This document shows, piece after piece, positions 10,754-22,178 of a DNA stretch of 64,000 nt (its first letter is position 1; each line of letters begins with the position of its first letter). Location of the stretch: the NCBI GenBank assembly GCA_030620095.1, contig JAUTXW010000066.1:992001-1056000 (forward strand), in the 5' to 3' direction. A model generated the notes under the pieces. It worked only from the letters and a program-made list of their open reading frames with translations. It was not told the DNA's origin and ran no database searches. The position numbers were made by a program, and so were the translations under genes. Source of the DNA: Kuschelorhynchus macadamiae. Its lineage: Eukaryota; Arthropoda; Insecta; Coleoptera; Curculionidae.

Positions 10754-10879
10754 TATAAAAAGTTTTTATTGGAGAAAATGAGCAACTAAAAATACCAATC
10801 GACGGGTCCAAGCGTTTTTCCGAACACGCCCCCATTTATTTATTATCGAATTTATTCCATTTGGCTGATACACACTGTA

Positions 10880-11556
10880 TGTTTACATAAATTCCATTCA
10901 AATTTTTAGTAATATGTTTAATATTTTTGATTAGTTTCTATAGCAAATTTGGGTGTGAATCAAGGAATCAAATGTTTTCATTAATAACTAATTTAATTTT
11001 ATAAAAAAAAAAGATTTTTTTAATTGGCAGTTAATGAAATTTCCCTTGTAATAAGGTTTTGTTTTTATGTGCGAAATTTAAAAATACAAAAAAATATATG
11101 TAAATTAGGCCCTCCCAACCAGATATTTAAGTTACAGAAACTAGTATGGGTAAAAAATCGATAATTGGTACCAAAAAAATAAACTAAAAAGTATAAACTA
11201 CTATTAACTATAGACTAATAATACCCGTTATGTAATAGTTACCCTATACGTTGAGTATATCGCGTCGTTAAGCTTCTAGTACATATTTTAGAGTTACCTT
11301 TCACTAATAGTTACCTAGTAACTATATAGGGTCTTTGATAAATTACCTATATTAGGTTAAAACTCTAGTAGAAAATGTTACATACAGAGGCGACCAAGAG
11401 GCTGCGTTCTAGTATGTATTTATAGGACGTTCCTGTAACGAAAGGGGAACTACAAAAAAAATGTACAAAGTCCTAGACTTTAAACGTATCGTAATATTAC
11501 CTTTAAAAGTTTACTTGTTAAATGTACGAAATTTTACTACATGCTCGCAACTAAAG
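10880..11556. other. Non-coding AT-rich DNA
   Basis: No coding frame or repeat boundary recognised between the M2 palindrome and the terminal-repeat-like sequence at 11557. Confidence 0.4.
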
Positions 11557-12068
11557 TGTGGGACACGAAAGAAAACCGGGTGGTCCTTAAAATAAAGATT
11601 CCTAGTCTCAAGCAAGGGAAAAGTAAAATTTGTGTACGCAAATAAATTTTATGTTGTTTTATTTGTTGTAATAGTTTGCCGCTTCACCTATAAAGTGCGC
11701 CAGCTAAGCGGTACGGAAAATTAATCGATGTGCCTAGAGTCTCCATGCACTTGCCGCTAGAAAGTTCTAGCTATTTCCAGTGGCGCCTATACATATCAAG
11801 CATTTGTTTTCATTTCTATATAAATGCGTTGCGTTGAATTTGAATTATTATTTCGCAGTAACGACGGCGGGCACGTGAAGTTATTGCGAGCGTTATAGAG
11901 GCCTGTACTAGAGAAGCTGAAAATAATAGTTTGACTATTCCAATTCAAAATCGAACAGAAAGCGCTGCATTTTATACTGGCGTTTCGGAAAATAGTGTAA
12001 GAAAAATTCAAAGAGAACATAGCGTACCGGTACACTTCGACGAATGTCTGCGCAAGTCAGAAGTCTGA
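11557..12068 (+). mobile_element. 5' end of an unclassified DNA transposon
   Basis: The stretch 11557-11576 (TGTGGGACACGAAAGAAAAC) differs by one base from the 20-bp terminal repeat of the MITE at 16308-16507. About 285 bp further on comes an open frame encoding a helix-turn-helix-like peptide (11862-12068), which then stops where LINE N1 sequence begins. The simplest reading is the 5' part of an autonomous element whose rest is missing. The matching right end was not found nearby. Confidence 0.4.
11862..12068 (+). pseudogene. Helix-turn-helix N-terminus of a transposase-like protein
   Basis: Frame from 11862 reads RRRAREVIASVIEACTREAE..., later ESAAFYTGVSENSVRKIQRE, and stops at TGA 12066-12068. 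The segment TGVSENSVRKIQRE is the recognition-helix pattern seen at the N-terminus of multicopy insect transposase-like proteins. It is preceded by TTATTATTTCGCAG, a possible 3' splice site, so it may be an exon. No DDE domain is present because LINE N1 sequence follows. Confidence 0.4.
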
Positions 12069-15000
12069 CGATTTAGTTCAATTAATCGACTTCGACTCGC
12101 ACCTTCAGAGTCAAACGGTGAATTGTCAATCTGTCCGAAATAATGTTAACTTTACGCTGTACTATCAGAACGTTCGTGGTCTCAATACCAAAACGCACGA
12201 CTTATTTAATGCATCATATTGCTTTGACTTTGATCTAATTGCTTTTACGGAGACATGGTTGACACCACAAGTGTTTGACAGTGAATTATTCTCTAATAAA
12301 TATTCAATTTTCCGTTCTGATCGTAGAACTTCTCTTCTCAACGTCAGTAGAGGCGGAGGTGTACTTTTTGCAGTCAAAAAATATTTTACGGCCACAATTA
12401 TTAAAACAAATCTTGTCTCAGATACATTCCCTAGTATAGACATTTTGGGATTGCGCATCACTCGGAGATTTTTCGAAATTATTGTAATTGTTATGTATAT
12501 TCCGCCTACTTTCGCAGCATATGAGGAGTTATCTGGGATTCTTATTGCCTTGCCTGCTTTAAATATGGATTTAGATATTATATTTTTAGGTGATTTTAAT
12601 ATTCCGGAATACCGAAAAAATATGAATATAAGCGATATCGTGTGTAGCTCAAAAATGCAAGCCGTTAATAAATTCCAAAACTTCTTTAATTTCAAGCAAT
12701 TAAATACGATAGAAAATTGTAATAAAAGGCTTCTTGATTTAGTTTTTTGTACCCTAAAATCCTGTTGTGTAACTGAATCTGATGAGTCAGTGATATCCAT
12801 TGACTTACATCACCCCGCTTTATTAATTTCTTTTCCGTTTTACATTCGCAAACCAAATAAGTTTAAACTGAAAGAGAATTTAGCATATAATTTTAAAAAG
12901 GCCAATTTTCCGAGAATGTACCAGCATCTGTCCGAACATGATTGGTCGTTCCTTAACGAGGAACCTAATGCTAACCATGCGGTCGCAGCATTTTATCAGC
13001 ACTTAGATATTATTTTCGGAGATACAGTTCCGATAACGCAGGCTAAACATAGTAAATATCCTCCTTGGTTTACAAGTGATATACGGATTTTATTAAAAAA
13101 GAAGGAATCCCAGTGGCGTACGTATAAGCGGTGCAAGCGAGTAAATGATTATGAAGCTTTTAAACTAACCAGGCGGACGGTAAAATATCTCATTAACATA
13201 TCCTACCAATCCTACTTAGCTAATGTAGAAACAAAATTTAAGAGTAATCCCCAGTCATTCTGGTCCTATATAAATTCTAGGAAGTCATGCGGTACTCTGC
13301 CTTCTACGATGTCTTACCTAAATTCCGAACTGAACAACCCTATGGACATTGTTAACTCATTTGCAAATATGTTTAAGGAATCTTTTATAACATCTACTGA
13401 TTATGCGCACACATATGATTCAAATATTAATCATGTTTTAATTTCATTGTTTAACATAACGCCTGAAGCCACTGAAACTGCATGTAAGAAACTAAAAGTT
13501 AAATTTACCACTGGGCCTGATCTTATCCCTTCATTTATTGTGCGAGACTGCGCAAGTGCTTTTGCCAAACCTTTAGCAGTTATTTTTAATTTATGCGTGC
13601 AAAACTGCACTTTTCCAGATGTATGGAAAAAATCAAAAATCTGCCCAATCTTTAAAAAAGATGATAGGAGTAAAATAGAAAACTATCGACCTGTTGCTAT
13701 AATATGCAATTTTAGCAAAGTCTTTGAATTTGTTATTCACGCCCATGTATCTTTTTACGTTACTCCTCTTCTAATTGATCAACAACATGGTTTTGTATCT
13801 GGTAGATCGACTGTAACAAATCTTTGTACTATTACTCAATACATTGCTGAGAGCCTGGATTGTAATACACAGGTTGACGTTATTTTTACAGATTTTTCTA
13901 AAGCGTTCGATCGTCTTGATCACGGTATCCTACTTACTAAATTATCCAGTTTTGGCTTTTCGGGAAACTTGGTTAAATTTTTGCAAAGCTACCTTTTAAG
14001 TCGGTCTCAATTTGTGCAGTATCGGTGTCATATTTCAGATACTTTTGTTGCCACGTCGGGTGTTCCCCAGGGGTCTGTCCTGGGTCCCTTATTTTTTAAC
14101 ATTTTTATAAATGACATCGTTAACGGTATGAATAATAATTGTTTGCTTTATGCTGATGATTTAAAAATATTCCGCACAATTGACTGTCTTGATGATTGCC
14201 GGAACTTGAGTCTTGATCTTCTTACACTTGGTCAATGGTGTGAAAAAAACAAACTGTCCCTTAACATCAATAAATGTAATGTTTTAACATTCATAGAAGT
14301 AGAATTCCTATGCAGTATGAGTATCATATGGACGGTGTTGCTCTGAAACGAGTTGAAAATTTTAAAGACTTGGGAGTCATATTTGATAGCAGGTTTTCAT
14401 TTATCCATCACATCGAGGATATTGTTGCCAAGTCTTATCGGATTTCAGGATTTCTTATACGATCTAGCCGGGAGTTCAAGTCATCTGAAACCTTGTGCTC
14501 ACTTTTTTAATGTAGTAGGTTAGAGTATGCCTCCTCTGTTTGGCACCCTAATTATCAAGTGCATATTGACAAATTAGAAAGCGTGCAGTATAAATTTTTA
14601 AAATTTCTGAGTTTTAAAATTGATGGGTCTTACCCACCTTTTGATATTTCCCGACAAAGTCTACTTTTAAGATTTAAATGGGACACCCTTGAGAAAAGAA
14701 GACAATATTTTCTGCTCATATTTCTGTACAAGTTAATAAATAATAAAATGTCTGCTCCTAATCTGCTATCTCAAGTTACTTTTCACGTGCCCGCTAGATC
14801 AACTCGGTCATCACCATTATTCTACCTTCCAAAATCTAGAACGAACGTTTTAAAATTCTCCCCACTGCACAATATGTATTCTATTCACAATCGCTTGAAG
14901 GATTATTTGGATATTTTCCGTTGTAATGATAAAAATATTAAATCTGTTAGTTCTAGTTATTTATAATTATATAGTATGTTCAATATTTGATAAGTTATTT

Positions 15001-15175
15001 TAGTTTTAGTTATTTAACTATATATGTTAGCTATTTGATAATTTATATTGCTGGATATATATTTATTTATCTGTATAACTTAATATTTGCTGTGTATCCT
15101 GCCCAATAATAGGGGCTACTGCCCTGTGGGGTAGTGTAAATAAATAAAATAAATAAAATAAAAAAAAAAAATAAT
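12001..15175 (+). mobile_element. LINE N1 (CR1/Jockey-like)
   Basis: Non-LTR retrotransposon carrying an endonuclease and a reverse transcriptase. It ends in an A-rich tail of ATAAATAAAAT repeats at about 15137-15170. The 5' boundary is not sharp: the coding frame is open from 12001 but has no ATG, and it overlaps the end of the helix-turn-helix fragment in another frame. That is consistent with 5' truncation on insertion. Confidence 0.75.
12118..14966 (+). pseudogene. LINE N1 endonuclease-reverse transcriptase, broken
   Basis: Main frame 12118-14346. About 12160-12820 is an AP-type endonuclease (YYQNVRGLNTKT, FTETWL, FLGDFN). About 13500-14290 is the reverse transcriptase (IENYRPVAI, FTDFSKAFDRLDH, SGVPQGSVLGPLFF and catalytic LLYADDLKIF near 14150). 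A frameshift near 14300 moves the frame to 14310-14510, where an in-frame TAA (14508-14510) precedes a C-terminal block with RLEYASSVWHPNY that ends at 14966. Catalytic boxes look intact. The two lesions and the lack of a starting ATG make it a dead copy. Clade is uncertain within the CR1/Jockey group. Confidence 0.8.
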
Positions 15176-15386
15176 GATCGCTCATCGAACCATTAGAATC
15201 ACAGCCGTCAACCTCAAAAATGGCTTAGTTTTTTTTTCATTTTATTCAATGTTTGTTTCATTTTTGTAAAATTGTTCATAAAGTAGCTGTCAATAAACTG
15301 CTTCAAAATAATTAATTTTCTGTTCAATACCGGGTGTCAAAAAATCTAATCTATATATTGCAATTAATATTTGAAAACTAAGCACT
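15176..15386. other. Short non-coding spacer
   Basis: Non-coding sequence between the tail of LINE N1 and the palindromic MITE nest. No terminus was recognised. Confidence 0.35.
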
Positions 15387-16091
15387 GATTCCAGTGAACA
15401 AGATTTATCAAAATTTTAGCTTATGCAGTTCGACTTTGGGCTATTTGGGTATGCCAAAAGTGACCGTTTGTCTCCGTCTGTTATATTACTTTGTACAGGG
15501 GGCGTCATTGTGAAGTACTGTACAGGGTGTTTCCTAATTGCGTGCTAATGTTAAAGGGGGGTGATTTTTGGACCTTTTTAAGAAAAAAGTTTAATATGAA
15601 CCTAAAAGTCTTAACTTTAACCTAATTCTGATGCTATTATAGATAAATAACTGTGTGAAATTTGTTACACGTCTTTTATGCATAAAAGGGCATTTTTTAT
15701 TAACAATCAGTTTAATTCATAATCAGTTCATCATCAGAATTCACTACCAGTGGCGTGCATATGTAATTAACCTGGGTAAATCCGTATGCTCCGTAATGCA
15801 TAGAAGACGTGTATCAAATTTCATGCAGTTATCTACAATAGCATCAGAATTGGGATGAAAAAAAATGTTTTCTTTTTAAACTTTACCATCATGTATCTCA
15901 AAAGTTAAGACTTTTAGAACATAAAAACACCCCCTTTAACATCAGCACACAATTAGGAAACGCCTTGTATAGTACTTCACAATGACTGCCCCTATATAAA
16001 GTAATATGACAAACGCAGATTTTGCATACCCGAGTAGCCCAAAGTCGAACTGCATAAATTAAAATTTTGATAAATCTCGTTCACTGGATCT
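15387..16091. mobile_element. Concentric palindromic MITE nest
   Basis: Three nested inverted repeats share a centre. The outer arms are about 15387-15493 and 15997-16091 (CAGTTCGACTTTGGGCTA on both, with a small indel). The middle arms are 15496-15520 and 15970-15994 (CAGGGGGCGTCATTGTGAAG). The innermost unit, 15523-15967, starts CAGGGTGTTTCCTAATTG and is palindromic to its centre. TA lies at each junction (15494-15495, 15521-15522, 15968-15969, 15995-15996). No coding frame is present, so these are non-autonomous mariner-type elements. Confidence 0.7.
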
Positions 16092-16307
16092 GATGCTGGC
16101 TGCTCTTGTAAAATCTGGACTTGTAAATCGTGTATCACTATACTGGGTGGTCCAATAATACTAGACGTAGGCAGTAGCCTGGGAACCGTTAATGACAGAA
16201 CTCAAGAAAAAATATATTTATAGGTAAATTGATCAAGAAAAATCAAAATTAAATCATTTTAAAATTCGGAAGTTCGCCGTTTTTGCAACACAAAAGAGAT
16301 ATAGAAG

Positions 16308-16507
16308 TGCGGGACACGAAAGAAAACAGGCAAATATAGACAAAAGTTCATTAAACATAATTACATTTTTTAATTATCTGAAGTGCTATAGTCAAAAAGG
16401 AGTGCCATATTATTTAAAGAACGACGGGACACCACTGGTTTAAAGAGATTTCTTGGCCGACCTTCCTAAACCGATTGACTCCGCCCGGTTTTCTTTCGTG
16501 TCCCGCA
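16308..16507. mobile_element. 200-bp MITE with 20-bp perfect terminal repeats
   Basis: TGCGGGACACGAAAGAAAAC at 16308-16327 is mirrored exactly at 16488-16507. The interior is non-coding. I could not define a target duplication. Its terminus matches 11557-11576, which suggests that the element carrying the helix-turn-helix at 11862 belongs to its autonomous family. Confidence 0.7.
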
Positions 16508-17254
16508 TTATGCTCGGTTAAGTGACTTCAAAAACACATTTACCGACGTTTTTGTTCTACTTATGTCTTTTTCAACTTTAGTCTGTTTCAAGTAGAGAAG
16601 CTAAAATGAAGGCTACTCTATATTTTACAGAAAAATTAAGCTTGAACTAAATAACAGTAAAGTTTATACTCAATCAAGTACTTCAAACAATGAACCAAAA
16701 CATGAAAATAATTTCCAACAAATATTTACTCTGGAAAATGAATTAACTTTAATAAACACATGGTGTTTTCAGGTGACACGATTTTGTTTAGAATTTTCAG
16801 TAATTTTATCGTAGAAGATTTTAATCTTAAATGATATTATTGTAAAACAAGTATTATCTATATTTTTTTTAATAAGATGACATGTCCCTTGGGTAAAATT
16901 TTAGTATTTTTTGATATAAACGAAGCGTCCTAGAGTAAAATGTACTATTTTAAGTTACCTGGTTTGATACGGGATCGTAAGGTATAGAAGCAGTTTTACC
17001 ACTTTTGGTGTGCAACAGCCTACCTCTCATCGGTGTACTTCTTTTAAGCACATGATTTTCAATTCCTATCATTCGTAGTGCCTTCCTCCCTCTATGAGAT
17101 AGGGCTAAATTTATAGAGCGACCTCTACTGATTTTTGTTGTTCGTATATCTGAAAAAAAAAAGTTTTTTTACTTCTCTCGTAGAAGGGAATTATTGTAAC
17201 ATCACTCTCCGAGATTTTTTCAGGCCTTTAGGTTTGACCTTAATGTCGGAAAAC
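16508..17254. other. Non-coding DNA
   Basis: AT-rich with no supported feature. Confidence 0.35.
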
Positions 17255-17645
17255 AGTTTTCTGAATTCCGTAGGTCTGTCTGCCTGTTGGTCTGGCTGTT
17301 CGCAACATAGCTGAAAAGTTGCTTACCAGATTGACTTCAGATTTTGGTCAAAAATTAAGTCATATGGGGATGACCTTCGTACAAATCCAATGTGACGAAA
17401 CAAAATGGCACTCTAGTAAAATTTAACAAATGTATTTATTAAAAAACTGCTTATCCAAATTACTTCAAATTTTGCAGAAAAATCAAGTATTACCTAGTAA
17501 TCAACTAGTAAAACTTTGGTACGAATCAAAGATGGCAAAACAAAATGGCGGAAAAATAAAATAATTAAAAATTAAGCCTAAAAAAAACTACTTAATAGAT
17601 TGATTTCAAATTTACTGCAAGAATTAATTATTGTATAGAGATCTA
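17255..17645. repeat. Dispersed modular repeat, partial copy
   Basis: Contains the phrase GGTCTGTCTGCCTGTTGG followed by modules such as GACTTCAGATTTTGGTC and CAAAATGGCGG that recur at 24590-24860, 41505-41640, 51820-52590 and 58090-58670. No coding potential is seen. LINE N2 begins at its end. Confidence 0.5.
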
Positions 17646-19847
17646 CTTTATTCATAACGCTCACAGAAATGTGCTTGACTTGGTGCTTGCGAGGGGTCTT
17701 ACTGATATGACCATTACGCCGGCTGAGGCAGCTTTTGTTCCGGAAGACCAATCTCGTAAAGCATTGGAATTTTACTTTCATACTAATAACATCAAATTAA
17801 TACAAAAAAGAGCCTTATTGTGTAAAACTCTTTCATAGAGCCGATTACATTCTTATTAATCGATGTATTTCAGAAATTAATTGGAGCGCGGCCTTTGTGG
17901 ATGGAGATTCGAATAATAATATATTCAAATTTTATTATGAATTAAATAAGATTGTTAATAATCATGTTCTGAAAAAAAAGTCTAATCACTGTAAATATCC
18001 TGTTTAGTTCTCTAGAAGCACTATTAGCTTATTAAAAAAAAAGATAAGCACCATAAGAATTGGAAACACTTACAAAATCCGAACGTCTATAATCAATTTT
18101 CTAATTATCGAAAAAAAGTAAAAAAAGCTATTAATTTAGATTACCAAAAATACGTAAATAAAACTGAGAACAATATTAAAGAAAACAGTAAATGCCTTTG
18201 GTTTTTTATTTCAAATAAAACAAATTCGAAAACAATTCCTCAAAAAATTTACTTTGGAGATAAAGTTGCCTCGGATCCACAATCGGTTTGCGAACTGTTT
18301 TCTGATTACTTCAGCAGTGTGTTTGAATCTAATAACACACCCGTACTTATAAATCCACCATGCTCACTAAATTACTTTAACATAAAAAATATTGATATAA
18401 ATGATATAATATAGTGCCCCAGGAATTTGGATGCTCGAAAAGGTGCAGGCCCTGATGGGTCTCCAGCTATTTTCCTAAAAGAATGTTGTAATTCCCTTTC
18501 AATTCCTCTGCATATTTTGTATAATAAGTGTTTATCCGAGGAAATATTTCCAGATGCGTGGAGTGCACAAGTCATTCCAATCTTTAAATCAGGCAAAAAA
18601 GAGGATATCACAAATAATAGACCTATTTCACTTTTGAATTTATTTGGTAAGGTTTTCGAATCCATATTAACTAACGAAATTTTCTTTTGGAGTAAAGAAA
18701 TAATAACTAATTCACAGCACGGTTTTTTTAGAAAAAGATCTACCTTATCCAACTTGACTCCCTTTGTACAGGATACATTGGAAGTGATTGAGAGCGGAGA
18801 ATCTGTAAGCGCCGTGTACGCCGACTTTTCGAAGGCGTTCGATAAGGTTCATCACCCAACCCTCGTTGCCAAACTGGAGGCTTTCGGGGTGCACGGGAAC
18901 CTGCTGAGGCTCCCAACATCATATTTGGCTGATAGATATCAGTATGTCGCAATAAATAGTGTGTTTTTTTGTAACTTCTGGGGTACCCTAGGGCTCGCAC
19001 CTCGAGCCGTTACTATTCAGTATATTTATAAATGACGTTACTTCTTGCTTTAAACATTCAAAGGTCTTGCTTTATGCTGACGACGTAAAAATATATAAAA
19101 CCATTTATGATATATCAGATTACAATACTCTTCAGCGTGACCTTGATAATTTCTCTTATTACTGTAACGTAAATCGATTGTTTCTTAATATTAATAAGTG
19201 TTTTGTTATGCTGTTTTCTAGAAAAACAAGTCCCCCCATGCATGCTCTTTTTCTGAACAATGCTGAGTTGCAACTTAAGAGTGAGATCAGGGATCTGGGT
19301 GTAATTTTGGACAACAAACTTAATTTTGAAAAACAACATTAACAGTATATGCCAGGGAGCGCTCCGGATCCTTGGTACTCTCTTGTAAGATCTGTTCTCG
19401 AATATGCGTCTACAGTGTGGAACCCTTATTATGAAAAATATATTCATAATCTCGAAGCTATTCAGAAGAAATTGGTTAGTAACCTGAATTTTCGATTCTA
19501 CAGGCATAGACACTTTAATACATATGAAAGTAATCTATCTTTTTATAAAATGAACAGTGTATATGTACGTAGGAAAATATTTGATAGTGTTTTTGTATTT
19601 AAAATCCTAAGTAATTTAGTTGACTCTCCATATTGTTAAAATTATATTAGTATAAATTGTAAGCCTTACGTAACGCGCCATAGGAGTCCGTTGCAAGCAC
19701 CCCAAACAACTACTAACTACTTTTATAATTCTCCGTTAATAAGATGCGTGAACACAGTCAACAATATGTATGCTGACAACCCAGATATTGACATTTTTCA
19801 TAATGGTCTATCTAAATTTAAAAAATCCATAGTCTTCAACTTCAGAA
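17645..19847 (+). pseudogene. LINE N2 endonuclease-reverse transcriptase relic
   Basis: A 5'-truncated LINE related to N1. It opens inside the endonuclease C-terminus (HRNVLDLVLARGLTDM, 17660-17720). The reverse transcriptase is at about 18427-19340: GAGPDGSP, NNRPISLLNLFGKVFES, YADFSKAFDKVHHP, and catalytic LLYADDVKIYKTI near 19065-19105. The PQGS box has been lost through a frameshift near 18985. C-terminal pieces follow at 19349-19639 and 19691-19847. Several stops and frameshifts make it a pseudogene. Element M3 enters at TA 19848-19849, just before the frame would end: after M3 the sequence continues into TGA within a few bases. Confidence 0.75.
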
Positions 19848-20490
19848 TACAGGGTGTCCCGAATTGCAGTGTCCAAACTTTAACAGCACATTCTGCATTC
19901 AAAATAAGCCCTAATGTTCTATATAAACATATATCGGCAAATGCTTCGTTTTCGAAATACAAGGTGTTAAAGTTTTAAGAAAAAATTGTTATTTAGTCAT
20001 AACTTTTTTAGTACTTGAGATATTGTTATTAAATTGGGTAAACAGCATTTGAGTAACAAAAGGCATTTTTTTATTTGAAATATTTTTTAATTCTTTATCA
20101 GTGGCGTCGGTACAGGATTTTTTATTGAATATTCTTGAAGAAAAAATGGTGCGCTACTGCTTTTTCTGAAAACAAAAATCATTCCTAAAATCCCCACTCA
20201 GTTAGGAACAAATTTGATCCCTTGCCTTTTTTTCGTGCGATGCAAGGATTTCGAGTTAAAAACTAAAAACTATTTTTATGTATGGAGTAGTTAAAATTTC
20301 CATTATTGTTAGTTATTTCAGTGGCACAACCTTTAACATCTTGGTATGCCATGATTGCATTTTTGTGACAATTGAACAATAGCTAGTTTCGTCTTTAAAG
20401 TGTGACATTTGAGTTTTTAGAGTAAATAAATGTCAGGTACATTACAGTTTATACAAAAAGGTAATTATCAGTCTAACTAGTGATTTCAAA

Positions 20491-21557
20491 ATGGTGTTAT
20501 TCAGTAACTTTGAGTATGCTGATATTCATTTCGTTTATGGTTTCTGTAATGGAAATGCAAATGCAGCAGTACGGGAATACCAACGAAGATTTCCAAATAG
20601 AAGATTACCTTGCAAACAAGTTTTCATTAAAACGCATTTAATGTTTAGGAATTTTGGACTCAAAAAGAATCCGAGAAACGAAGGTAGGAGAAATGAACAA
20701 TATCGAAACGTAATTTTAAATAAGTTTGACAACGATAGGACATTAAGCCTGCGAAGAGCAGCTCATAATTTACAAGGCAACGCAGTTTTTGTTTCTAAAA
20801 ATAAGGTTCATCGCGTTTTGAGGAAAGATCACAGGAAGCCATTTCAGATGCAGACAGTTCAAAACTTACAACCTGGTGATGCCGAAAAACGTGTCAGTTT
20901 TTGCAATTGGTTTTTGCGCCAAATAGAGGAAGACGAGAACTTCTCAAAACAAATTTTATGGACTGATGAAGCCACATTTACCCGAAGCGGCTCAGTAAAT
21001 TTCCATAATTTACGAATCTGAAGCCATGACAATCCACGTGTTGTACGAACTAGAGCATTTCAGCAAGAATTTTCTGTTAATGTTTGGTGTGTGTAATAAA
21101 TGAAATTTTAAATGAAATTTTTTGAATTCTGGATTCAAATGGACGGGGCTCCCGCGCATTTTGCACTTGTAAATCGCGAGTGGTTAAATAATAATTACCA
21201 CCACGCCTGGCCACCAGATGGACTTCTTTGTGTGGGGTTATTTAATGATTGACAATTTTCTGCAAAATAAGTTATAATAAATGAAATTTTCAATTTCTAG
21301 AAAATATTCCTCTAAATCTTAGAAACGAATTCTGGATTCAAATGGACGGGGCTCCCGCGCATTTTGCACTTGTAAATCGCGAGTGGTTAAATAATAATTA
21401 TCCAGAACGGTGGATTGGACGATTAGGAGCTACAGCCTGGCCACCACGTTCCCCTGACCTCACACCTGTCGACTTCTTTGTGTGGGGTTATTTTAAAAAT
21501 TTAGTTAACTTTGTGAGCCAATACGAATTTTATACGCCATGCCACAGACACAGTTAA
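20491..21557 (+). pseudogene. DD41D mariner transposase (M3), deleted and duplicated
   Basis: Starts at ATG 20491 (MVLFSNFEYADIHF). The N-terminal helix-turn-helix and first aspartate (ILWTDEATF) are present. A TGA replaces Trp at 21019-21021 (HNLRI-stop-SHDNP). Shortly after SVNVWC the frame stops and the segment linking the first and second aspartates is missing. The second and third aspartates reappear at 21292-21557 (WIQMDGAPAHF and LTPVDFFVWG), 41 residues apart. A shortened duplicate of this region lies at 21124-21250. The copy is dead. Confidence 0.8.
21124..21400 (+). repeat. Internal duplication in M3 transposase
   Basis: About 73 bp starting GAATTCTGGATTCAAATGG at 21124 recur without visible differences at 21327-21400. 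The first copy then skips a block and rejoins at a TGGCCACCA-like stretch and at GACTTCTTTGTGTGG, so it is an internally deleted repeat of the catalytic region. Confidence 0.75.
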
Positions 21558-21907
21558 GAGCAGATGCCGAAAATGTGTCGAAGTTAGAGAAGCTCATTTT
21601 GAGCAATTATTGTGAATTTTAAGGCCCACATTAATCGTTAATGATATTTAAAGTGCTCTATAAATTTTTTTCACGATCACGAGTTAATAAAAGTTATGAA
21701 TTCTAGTTTTTGTAAAATTAATTAAGAACTTAGTTAATAAAGAGTAGTTTCTGTAAAATGAAGTATCATCTTCAAAATTGAATTATTTCTAATTACCGTT
21801 TTACAAAATGAATCGACGATTTTAGAATTATAAACTCATCTGTCATACTTTAAAGACGAACCTAGCAATTGTTCAATTATCACAAAAATGCAATCATGGC
21901 GTACCAA

Positions 21908-22178
21908 GAGTCGACAATGAAGGAATGATGGTAAGTACCAAGGACATTAGATTTTAATCGGTTGCCTGCTAACTTCTGCGAAGTCACCCTGATAACCCAA
22001 ACATAATGCAAATCTCCATTACAACGGGTCGATGACGTCATCTCTCCTTAGTGTCAGACAAGCTTTTATTTTAGAAACCCTACATACGTTGTTCAGAAAT
22101 TATGAACTCACCCGGAATGCATGAAATAAATATCGGAAACCAAATAATTTTAAAAACTTGCTGTTACAATCCCACCTT
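21908..22178. mobile_element. Unclassified insertion in the right arm of M3
   Basis: The left arm of M3 has no counterpart for this stretch. The arm sequence CATGGCGTACCAAG resumes at about 22179 with GTTTTGCTACTGAAAT. The insert contains the palindrome GATGACGTCATC near 22030 but no frame or terminal repeat that I can name. It could be a SINE or MITE. Confidence 0.4.

Larger units (their letters stand above)
8814..10877. mobile_element. Palindromic MITE split at its centre by M2
   Basis: Outer arms 8814-8935 and 10756-10877 are each 122 bp and, as far as I can read, identical in inverted orientation. They start CAGTGTGTATCAGCC and are flanked by TA (8812-8813 and 10878-10879). Without M2 and one copy of TA they would close into a near-perfect palindrome with a central TA. 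The arms include the motif ACGCTYGGACCCGTCGATT, also seen in M6 and, diverged, around M8. Confidence 0.7.

Noticed and set aside
12165..12800. 211-codon minus-strand frame
   Set aside because: Antisense to the LINE N1 endonuclease, whose motifs fit the plus strand.
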